NCBI GenBank assembly: GCA_030038035.1
Contig: JASHPP010000385.1
Span: 1 to 6,008, forward strand
Direction of reading: 5' to 3'
DNA length: 6,008 nucleotides
From: Trebonia sp.
Lineage (GTDB): Bacteria > Actinomycetota > Actinomycetes > Streptosporangiales > Streptosporangiaceae
Below are positions 1 to 4,542 of this stretch, piece after piece. The notes under the pieces were generated by a model, which was given only the letters and a program-made list of their open reading frames with translations, ran no database searches and had not been told where the DNA came from. The first letter of the stretch is position 1; each line of letters begins with the position of its first letter. The translations under genes were made by a program, and so were the position numbers.

Positions 1-215
1 GGGGTCGGCGTGGCTGTGGGGGTCGGCGATCCGCCGGGTACGGGTGCAGTGGGTGACGCCGTAGGCGTTGGCTGGGTAGTCGAGACCGACGCGGCCATGG
101 CCGGGCCGGGCCCCGAGACCGTGACCGCGGCCGACACCGCACCGATCACGAGCGGCACCGCAAGAGCCATGGCTTTCTTTCCCGCGGACCAGCGCGGAAG
201 ATAGCGGCTCGCCAT
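1..215 (-). CDS. Exported Pro/Thr-rich protein, N-terminal part only
   Basis: This leftward gene starts at an ATG at 213-215 and runs off the left edge with 71 codons visible and no stop. Residues 1-14 are basic (MASRYLPRWSAGKK). Residues 15-35 are hydrophobic (ALAVPLVIGAVSAAV core). An A-M-A at 39-41 makes a good signal peptidase I site, with cleavage probably after residue 41. From about residue 45 the chain becomes rich in Thr, Pro, Ser and Ala (TTQPTPTASPTAP), typical of an extended linker between a secreted domain and the membrane or wall. No lipobox cysteine is seen, so it is not obviously a lipoprotein. An AAGGGA ribosome-binding site (minus strand of 225-230) lies 9 nt before the ATG and supports the start. 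The functional domain lies outside the window, so no family can be named. Export is inferred with good confidence. Confidence 0.72.
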   Translation of the reverse strand, partial: MASRYLPRWSAGKKAMALAVPLVIGAVSAAVTVSGPGPAMAASVSTTQPTPTASPTAPVPGGSPTPTATPT

Positions 216-360
216 CGGCACTTGTCCCTTCGCCTAGCGGACACCCCCCAGTGGCCAATGTGATTATTTGGACGGGAGAGACCTGCGAGCGGTTCCCTGG
301 TCGCGGGAAAAATCTGCCGCTAGTGGGGACGCGGCTGTCCTGCCGGTGGGCCCGCGCCGT

Positions 361-389
361 TATTGGTGGTGGGGACCCCACCACCAATA
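361..389. repeat. Perfect 14-bp inverted repeat (29-bp palindrome)
   Basis: The left arm TATTGGTGGTGGGG (361-374) and right arm CCCCACCACCAATA (376-389) are exact reverse complements around a single central A (375). As RNA it would form a stem of about 13 bp with a 3-nt loop. It lies about 154 nt past the ald stop codon. It could be a terminator without a U-tract, which is common in actinomycetes, or the operator of a dimeric regulator for the exported-protein gene. No T-run follows on either strand, so the terminator reading is not secure. Confidence 0.7.
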
Positions 390-392
390 GGC

Positions 393-417
393 TGGGCGTT
401 GTGGGCCCCACCGCCAA
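393..417. repeat. Degenerate tandem copy of the palindrome
   Basis: This stretch aligns without gaps, at a 30-bp offset, to 363-387, matching at 19 of 25 positions by hand count. CCCCACCGCCAA (406-417) differs from CCCCACCACCAA (376-387) by one base. Its own dyad is weaker: GTGGG (401-405), C, CCCAC (407-411), then mismatches. It looks like a decayed duplicate of the neighbouring inverted repeat. Confidence 0.5.
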
Positions 418-528
418 GCGGGTCCATGGCGGCCCCGGGCCGGCACGCCTCGGCAGTCACATGGGCCACTGGCTGAGCAGGCAACACAGCCAGCGCGGTG
501 CGGAGGAAGCCGGGATCGTTCGGGATGA

Positions 529-550
529 TCGCCTTTGTCTTGTCAGGCGA
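529..550 (-). terminator. Possible weak hairpin at the end of ald
   Basis: TCGCCT (529-534) and AGGCGA (545-550) are exact reverse complements with a 10-nt loop, and the ald stop codon (543-545) falls at the edge of the stem. In the leftward transcript this gives a 6-bp stem. No U-tract follows. It may contribute to termination or 3'-end protection of the ald mRNA, but it could also be chance. Confidence 0.25.
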
Positions 551-1658
551 GCACGTCGGCGACCGAGACGGCCTGGTAGCCGTGCGCCTGCGCCACCGGG
601 GCGCTGGTCAGCTGTCCCTCGTGCGTGTTCAGGCCGCGGGCCAGGGCCGGGTCGGCGCGCAGCGCGTCGCGCCAGCCGCGGCTGGCGAGTTCGGCCGCGT
701 AGGGGAGCGTCACGTTGGTGAGGGCGTAGGTCGACGTGTGCGGCACCGCGCCTGGCATGTTGGCGACGCAGTAGAACACGGAGTTGTGCACGCGGTATGT
801 GGGGTCGGCGTGCGTCGTCGGGTGCGAGTCCTCGAAGCAGCCGCCCTGGTCGATGGAGATGTCGACGAGGACAGAACCCGGCTTCATCCGCCGGACCAGG
901 TCGTTGCTGACCATCTTCGGGGCCTTGGCGCCGGGCACAAGCACCGCGCCGATCACCAGGTCGGCGTCGAGCACCGCGCGCTCGACCTCGTAGGCATTGG
1001 ACGCGACGGTCTGGATGCGGCCCTGGTAGATCGCGTCGAGCTGGCGCAGCCTGGCGATGTTCTTGTCGAGGACCAGGACGTTGGCCTGCATGCCCGCGGC
1101 GATCGCGGCCGCGTTCTGGCCGGAGACGCCGGCGCCGATCACCGCGACCTTCGCCGCGTACGCGCCCGGCACGCCGCCCATGAGCACGCCGTTGCCGCCG
1201 CCCTGGCGCATCAGGTGGTAGGCGCCGACCTGCGGGGCGAGCCGGCCGGCGACCTCCGACATCGGGGCGAGCAGCGGCAGCGACCCGTCGGCGAGCTGGA
1301 CGGTCTCGTAGGCCACGCCGGTGACGCCGGACTCGAGCAGCGCGTCGGTGCAGGCCTTGTCGGCGGCCAGGTGCAGGTAGGTAAACAGCACCTGCCCCTT
1401 GCGCATCCGGTGGTACTCCTCGGCGATCGGCTCCTTGACCTTGAGCACCAGGTCCGCCACGGCCCATACCTCGTCGGGGTCCGGGATGATCGTGGCGCCA
1501 GCCGTCACGTAGGCGTCGTCACCGAGCTCCGAGCCCGCGCCGGCGTCCTTCTCCACGTAGACCTCGTGGCCGTGCCCGACAAGCTCCCGCACGCCGGCCG
1601 GCGTGATCGCGACACGGTACTCGTGGTTCTTGACCTCGCGAGGGATGCCGACCTTCAT
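543..1658 (-). CDS. ald: L-alanine dehydrogenase (NAD-dependent)
   Basis: It catalyses the reversible oxidative deamination of L-alanine to pyruvate and ammonium with NAD+, a cytosolic step that lets alanine serve as carbon and nitrogen source or recycles NADH when oxygen is low. The 371-residue length is the family norm. Key residues sit at the expected family positions: Arg15 and Lys75 (substrate carboxylate and carbonyl), His96 (proton transfer), the Rossmann GAGVSG at 175-180, Asp198 (NAD ribose) and Asp270 in VDISIDQGG. The N-terminal [15 protein letters not shown] is a family hallmark and fixes the start. A GAAAGG ribosome-binding site (minus strand of 1668-1673) lies 9 nt upstream. It is divergent from an Lrp/AsnC regulator, the arrangement known for ald/aldR in mycobacteria, so alanine-responsive control is likely. 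The frame is intact. Confidence 0.97.
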   Translation of the reverse strand: MKVGIPREVKNHEYRVAITPAGVRELVGHGHEVYVEKDAGAGSELGDDAYVTAGATIIPDPDEVWAVADLVLKVKEPIAEEYHRMRKGQVLFTYLHLAADKACTDALLESGVTGVAYETVQLADGSLPLLAPMSEVAGRLAPQVGAYHLMRQGGGNGVLMGGVPGAYAAKVAVIGAGVSGQNAAAIAAGMQANVLVLDKNIARLRQLDAIYQGRIQTVASNAYEVERAVLDADLVIGAVLVPGAKAPKMVSNDLVRRMKPGSVLVDISIDQGGCFEDSHPTTHADPTYRVHNSVFYCVANMPGAVPHTSTYALTNVTLPYAAELASRGWRDALRADPALARGLNTHEGQLTSAPVAQAHGYQAVSVADVLA

Positions 1659-1697
1659 GACGGCCTGCCTTTCACGGACGCCTTTTAAGTTCTGTTA

Positions 1698-1703
1698 AGC
1701 CTA
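1698..1703 (-). promoter_or_regulatory. Candidate -10 box of ald
   Basis: On the minus strand this reads TAGGCT, a good actinomycete -10 hexamer (TANNNT). It lies about 40 nt before the ald start, leaving room for a short leader carrying the GAAAGG site. The -35 region 17-18 nt upstream (TTCGAT/TTTCGA) is a poor match to TTGACA, which suits a promoter that depends on an activator such as an Lrp-type protein. Confidence 0.4.
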
Positions 1704-1735
1704 CTTAATGATGCATCTTCATCGAAAAAATACCT

Positions 1736-1755
1736 AGAATTATGAATTTAATTCT
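1736..1755. promoter_or_regulatory. AT-rich dyad, candidate Lrp/AsnC-type operator
   Basis: AGAATTA (1736-1742), 6-nt spacer TGAATT, TAATTCT (1749-1755) is an exact inverted repeat. Its size and AT-rich centre resemble Lrp/AsnC-family boxes. It overlaps the likely promoter of the regulator gene at its right edge and stands out from the very GC-rich surroundings. A second, smaller palindrome GATGCATC (1710-1717) lies between it and the ald -10 box and may be a further contact point. Autoregulation together with control of ald is inferred. Confidence 0.5.
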
Positions 1756-1756
1756 G

Positions 1757-1762
1757 TATCAT
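1757..1762 (+). promoter_or_regulatory. Candidate -10 box for a leaderless regulator mRNA
   Basis: TATCAT lies 6 nt before the ATG at 1769, so transcription could begin on the start codon itself. No Shine-Dalgarno sequence precedes any of the in-frame ATGs at 1742, 1763, 1769 or 1772, which fits leaderless translation, common in actinobacteria. TAGAAT at 1735-1740 is an alternative -10 box. It would give a leader of roughly 15-25 nt, still without a ribosome-binding site. Confidence 0.35.
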
Positions 1763-1768
1763 ATGACT

Positions 1769-2341
1769 ATGATGGATGGAACTTCGGCACAAGCCCCTCG
1801 TGCGGCGGGCCGGCCGAAGAGTGTTCGGCAACAGCCGCAAGCGCCGAAGATCGTTCGGCGCGAACGCGGCTCCGGCGCCGGCCGCGATGCCGGCCGGCTG
1901 GACGACACCGACCGGCGGATCGTGCTTGAACTGGCCCGCGACGCGCGGCTGCCCAACAACGTCCTCGCCGAGCGAGCCGGCATCGCCCCGTCGACCTGCC
2001 TGGGCCGGGTCCGCGCGCTGCGCGAGCGCGGGGTGATCCGCGGCTACCACGCCGATGTGGACCCGGCCGCGCTGGGGCGGTCCCTGCAGGCGATGATCGC
2101 GGTGCGGCTGCAGGCCAACGCCCGCGGCCACATCCGGGCCTTCGTGGCCGAAGTCGCACGGCTTTCCGAGGTGCTCAACGTCTACTTCCTCGGCGGCAAG
2201 GACGACTTCCTGCTGCACGTCGCGGCGGCCTCCACCGAAGACCTGCGCGACTTCGTCGAGAGCCTCAGCGCGAACGCGGACGTCGCCTACACCGAGACCT
2301 CGCTGATCTTCGAGCACGTCAGGGCCGCGACGGCGGGCTGA
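1769..2341 (+). CDS. aldR: Lrp/AsnC-family transcriptional regulator, probable regulator of ald
   Basis: This DNA-binding protein probably senses alanine or another amino acid and controls the divergent ald gene. From the 1769 start it has 190 residues. An N-terminal AsnC-type winged helix begins at LDDTDRRIVLELARDARLP (about 44-62) and continues through the recognition helix region AGIAPSTCLGRVRALRERGV (about 70-89). A RAM (AsnC_trans_reg) effector and oligomerisation domain follows, with the GGKDDFLLHV element near 142-151. The family usually has about 150 residues. Here some 43 extra N-terminal residues, rich in Arg, Ala, Pro and Gln, precede the helix-turn-helix. In-frame ATGs at 1742, 1763, 1769 and 1772 are all possible. 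The 1742 start is disfavoured because its first codons (AAT TTA ATT) lie in the AT-rich dyad and are unlike the gene. The symbol rests on gene context. Confidence 0.85.
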   Translation: MMDGTSAQAPRAAGRPKSVRQQPQAPKIVRRERGSGAGRDAGRLDDTDRRIVLELARDARLPNNVLAERAGIAPSTCLGRVRALRERGVIRGYHADVDPAALGRSLQAMIAVRLQANARGHIRAFVAEVARLSEVLNVYFLGGKDDFLLHVAAASTEDLRDFVESLSANADVAYTETSLIFEHVRAATAG

Positions 2342-2342
2342 C

Positions 2343-2358
2343 GACCGGCCGGACGGTC
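2343..2358 (+). terminator. Small hairpin just after the regulator gene
   Basis: GACCG (2343-2347), 6-nt loop, CGGTC (2354-2358), begins 2 nt after the regulator stop codon. The stem is only 5 bp with no T-tract, so it is at best a weak terminator. Confidence 0.2.
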
Positions 2359-2375
2359 ACGCACAAATTCCCCGC

Positions 2376-2397
2376 GGGCATTCCTGTGCGGATGCCC
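2376..2397. promoter_or_regulatory. Dyad upstream of the four-gene operon, candidate operator
   Basis: GGGCAT (2376-2381) and ATGCCC (2392-2397) are an exact inverted repeat with a 10-nt spacer. The half-site centres are about 16 bp apart, roughly one and a half helical turns. It covers the place where a -35 element would sit for the -10 box at 2411-2416, so a bound regulator would act directly on the operon promoter. No regulator family is recognised. Confidence 0.35.
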
Positions 2398-2410
2398 ACT
2401 TCCCGTCTGC

Positions 2411-2416
2411 TAGCCT
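2411..2416 (+). promoter_or_regulatory. Candidate -10 box of the four-gene operon
   Basis: TAGCCT fits the actinomycete TANNNT pattern. It predicts a transcription start near 2423 and a leader of about 60 nt before the first gene. No good -35 box is visible 17 nt upstream (GCGGAT). The gap to the regulator gene suggests that the operon has its own promoter, although readthrough from the regulator is possible. Confidence 0.35.
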
Positions 2417-2482
2417 GCGGCCGATCATGGAAACACCCACCCGTGAGGTCGGCCAAGAGTCGGGGAAGAGAGGCAGGCGGCA

Positions 2483-3625
2483 ATGCCATCTCCTGAGCGA
2501 TACCGTGACGCGCTCGCGCGCGTCATCGAGGAAGTCGTAGCACCAGCTGCCGGAGAGGTCGACGCGACCGGCGAATTCCCGCGCAGGCAGCTCGACGCGC
2601 TCGCCGCGGCGGGCCTGCTGGCGCTGACCGTCCCCACCGAGTTCGGCGGCGGGGGTGCCGGGCTGCGGGAGGCGTCGTACGTCGTCCGTGAGCTCGGCGC
2701 GGTGTGCGGATCGACCGCGATGGTCGTGACCATGCACTACTCGGCGACCGCCGCGCTGGCGGCGGGCGGCGTGAAGGACGCGCTGACCGAGATCGCGGCC
2801 GGGCGGCACCTGTCGACGCTGGCGTTTTCCGAGTCCGGTTCCCGCAGCCATTTCTGGGCACCGCTCGGCACCGCGACGGCGGACGCCAGCGGCGACGTCC
2901 GGCTGAACGCCAGCAAGAGCTGGGTGACGTCGGCCGGCCAGGCCGACAGCTACGTCTGGTCGAGCCGGCCGCTCGCCGCCGACGGCCCGATGACGCTCTG
3001 GCTGGTGTCCGGCGACGCGGACGGCCTGACCGTGGTCGGCGCGTTCGACGGGCTTGGGCTGCGCGGCAACGCCTCGGCGCCGATGTCGGCCGTGAACGTG
3101 CGGGTGCCGCGCAGCGCGCTGATCGGCGAAGACGGCGCGGGCCTCGACCTCGCGCTGGCCGCCGTGCTGCCGGTCTTCCTGATCTGCAGCGCCTCGATGA
3201 GCGCGGGCCTGATGCGCCGCCTCGCCGAAGAGACGGCCGCCCACCTGCAGCGCACCCAGCTGCAGCACCTGGGCCAGTCGCTCGCGCAGCAGGTCCAGCC
3301 GCGCGCCCAGCTGGCACGGCTGCACATCGCGGCAGACCAGGCCTGGGCCCTCGTCGAGGACACGCTCAACGCCGTCGAGACCGGCCGCGCCGACGCGCAG
3401 CTCCTCGTGCTCGAGGTCAAGGCCGCGGCGGGCGAGGCGGCCGCGGACGCCGCCGACCTCGCCCTGCGCGCCTGTGGCGGGGCGGCCTTCCGCAAGGAGT
3501 CGCCGGTCGAGCGGCTGTTCCGCGACTCACGGGCGGCGCGGGTGATGGCGCCGACGACCGACGCGCTGCAGGACTTCATCGGCCGCGCGCTGTGCGGCCT
3601 GCCGCTGCTCGGGGACGTCACGTGA
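2483..3625 (+). CDS. Acyl-CoA dehydrogenase-fold flavoprotein lacking the usual catalytic Glu
   Basis: The 380 residues match the length and domain order of acyl-CoA dehydrogenases. An N-terminal helical domain (about 5-110) includes VPTEFGGGGAGL at 50-61. The middle beta domain has the FAD loops AFSESGSRSHF (114-124) and NASKSWVTSAGQAD (142-155). The C-terminal four-helix domain has CGGAAF (331-336) and the family ending PVERLFRDSRAARV (341-354). Such enzymes carry FAD and usually oxidise acyl-CoA, but some relatives are flavin monooxygenases or nitroalkane oxidases. By eye, the usual catalytic Glu of the E-G-T motif is Ala in MAPTTD (355-360). The alternative Glu of isovaleryl-CoA dehydrogenases also aligns with Ala, in GLDLALA. 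Normal dehydrogenation is therefore doubtful. A GAGAGG ribosome-binding site lies 9 nt before the ATG. It is the first gene of the operon, and its stop overlaps the next start (GTGA). Confidence 0.88.
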   Translation: MPSPERYRDALARVIEEVVAPAAGEVDATGEFPRRQLDALAAAGLLALTVPTEFGGGGAGLREASYVVRELGAVCGSTAMVVTMHYSATAALAAGGVKDALTEIAAGRHLSTLAFSESGSRSHFWAPLGTATADASGDVRLNASKSWVTSAGQADSYVWSSRPLAADGPMTLWLVSGDADGLTVVGAFDGLGLRGNASAPMSAVNVRVPRSALIGEDGAGLDLALAAVLPVFLICSASMSAGLMRRLAEETAAHLQRTQLQHLGQSLAQQVQPRAQLARLHIAADQAWALVEDTLNAVETGRADAQLLVLEVKAAAGEAAADAADLALRACGGAAFRKESPVERLFRDSRAARVMAPTTDALQDFIGRALCGLPLLGDVT

Positions 3626-4542
3626 GCGACAGCGCGGCCCAGAGCAACGGCCTGCTGCTCGGCGCGGTCGCCTACGACCCCAAGGTCGTCACGATCTGGG
3701 ACGGCTTCCGGACGTGGCTGCGCGAGCAGGGGCTTGACTTCGACTACGTCCTGTACTCGAACTACGAGCGCCAGGTCGAGGACCTTGTCGCGGGCCGGAT
3801 CGGCGTGGCATGGAACTCACCGCTCGCCTGGGTGCGCGCCCGCCGTCTCGCCGACGCGGCCGGGGTGACGCCGACCCCGGTCACGATGCGCGACACAGAC
3901 TGCGACCTGCGTTCGGTCGTCGTCGTACGCGCCGACTCCCCCGCGCAGTCACTGGCCGACCTGCGCGGCCGGGTTGTCGCGACCGGCGCCATCGACTCGC
4001 CCCAGTCGACCCTGCTGCCCCTGTCGCTGCTGCGTGCGGCGGGCCTGAACCCGGGCGCCCCGGGCGCCCCGGGCGCCTCTGGCGCCGACGTCTGGGTCCG
4101 CCGCTTCGACATCGGCGTCGGCCTGCACGGCGACCACATCGGCGGCGAGCGTGACGCGGCCCGCGCCCTGGTCGGCGCGGACCCGGGCGATCCCGGCCGC
4201 GTCGAGGCCGCCTGCATGATCGACTCCAACCTGCTGCTGTTCGCCAGGGAAGGCATCCTGCCGTCTAGCTCGGTGCGGGTGCTCGCGCAGACCCCGCCCT
4301 ACGACCACTGCACGATGACCGCCGGCCCGGCCGCCGGCGAAACCAGCCTGGGCAGGTTCAAGGACCTCCTGCTCGGCATGGACTACGCCGACCCGGCGCT
4401 GCGCCCGCTGCTTGACCTGGAAGGGCTCAAGGAATGGCGCCCGCCGCGGCTAACCGGTTACGCGCAGCTCGAGCGCGCGGTCGACGAGTCCGGCTTCTAC
4501 GACGCCAAGGGCGAGATCGGTGCGGTCGGCTACCGACCTTGA
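3622..4542 (+). CDS. PhnD/SsuA-type binding-protein fold, without export signal
   Basis: This 306-residue protein resembles the PhnD/SsuA/transferrin family of solute-binding proteins: LLLGAVAYDPKVVTIWDGF (11-29), NYERQVEDLVAGRIGVAWN (47-65), the LADLRGRVVATGAIDSPQST strand-helix (111-130) and GRFKDLLLGMDY (244-255). It has no signal peptide, twin-arginine motif or lipobox, since the core fold begins within 11 residues of the start. No permease or ATPase gene is nearby. It therefore probably works in the cytosol. Folds of this type serve as enzymes in THI5 pyrimidine synthase and in MqnA/MqnD of menaquinone synthesis. Striking polar clusters are RDTDCD (90-95), LHGDHIGGERD (168-178) and YDHCTMT (227-233). 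They hold His and Cys that could bind metal or ligand (inference). The GTG start overlaps the preceding stop by 4 nt, with GGGGA 6 nt upstream. Substrate unknown. Confidence 0.82.
   Translation: MSDSAAQSNGLLLGAVAYDPKVVTIWDGFRTWLREQGLDFDYVLYSNYERQVEDLVAGRIGVAWNSPLAWVRARRLADAAGVTPTPVTMRDTDCDLRSVVVVRADSPAQSLADLRGRVVATGAIDSPQSTLLPLSLLRAAGLNPGAPGAPGASGADVWVRRFDIGVGLHGDHIGGERDAARALVGADPGDPGRVEAACMIDSNLLLFAREGILPSSSVRVLAQTPPYDHCTMTAGPAAGETSLGRFKDLLLGMDYADPALRPLLDLEGLKEWRPPRLTGYAQLERAVDESGFYDAKGEIGAVGYRP
4054..4086 (+). repeat. 9-bp in-frame tandem repeat (GGC GCC CCG)
   Basis: Two exact copies of GGCGCCCCG are followed by GGCGCCTCT and GGCGCC, encoding Gly-Ala-Pro, Gly-Ala-Pro, Gly-Ala-Ser, Gly-Ala (residues 145-155) inside the binding-protein-fold gene. 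It forms a flexible loop between the LSLLRAAGL helix and the next strand. Length variation by slippage would keep the frame. Confidence 0.7.
4507..4510 (+). promoter_or_regulatory. Ribosome-binding site deciding the GTG start at 4520
   Basis: AAGG lies 9 nt before GTG 4520, inside the end of the preceding gene. It supports a start that overlaps the previous gene by 23 nt. The TusA-like sequence begins at residue 5 of the resulting protein, so a later start would remove the beginning of the domain. Confidence 0.5.

Larger units (their letters stand above)
216..542. other. Gene-free stretch between ald and the exported-protein gene
   Basis: About 327 bp lie between two leftward genes. The ORFs that cross it have no convincing start or family resemblance. 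The right end (529-550) holds a small hairpin over the ald stop codon. The middle (about 320-420) holds a cluster of GTGGG motifs with a perfect inverted repeat. The left end has an AT-rich patch (about 258-270, TGTGATTATTTGG on plus) that may contain the promoter of the exported-protein gene. On the minus strand TAATCA (261-266) could be a -10 box, but no -35 box is recognisable. No tRNA or other RNA gene was recognised. Confidence 0.6.

Noticed and set aside
10..204. Plus-strand 64-codon ORF at the left edge
   Set aside because: It is the antisense of a minus-strand frame with a good ribosome-binding site, signal peptide and cleavage site.
361..420. CRISPR-like reading of the tandem 30-bp repeats
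   Set aside because: There are only two diverged copies, no distinct spacers and no cas genes in the window.
251..721. Plus-strand ORF of 156 codons across the gene-free stretch and the end of ald
   Set aside because: It has no ribosome-binding site or domain, its composition is Arg/Gly/Pro-rich, and it overlaps the well-supported ald gene and the inverted repeat.
498..1688. Long plus-strand ORF of 396 codons opposite ald
   Set aside because: It mirrors the ald reading frame and has no family resemblance. Ald on the minus strand has every catalytic residue. Long antisense frames are expected in very GC-rich DNA.
2357..3325. Minus-strand ORFs opposite the flavoprotein gene
   Set aside because: They are shadow frames with high Arg, His and Gln and no recognisable fold, and the plus strand encodes a full-length flavoprotein.
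2704..3621. Upstream extension of the binding-protein frame (ORF opening at 2704), suggesting a large fusion
   Set aside because: The first 306 codons are Arg/Pro/Gly-rich out-of-frame reading of the flavoprotein gene. The real start is GTG 3622, with GGGGA 6 nt upstream and a 4-nt overlap with the previous stop.
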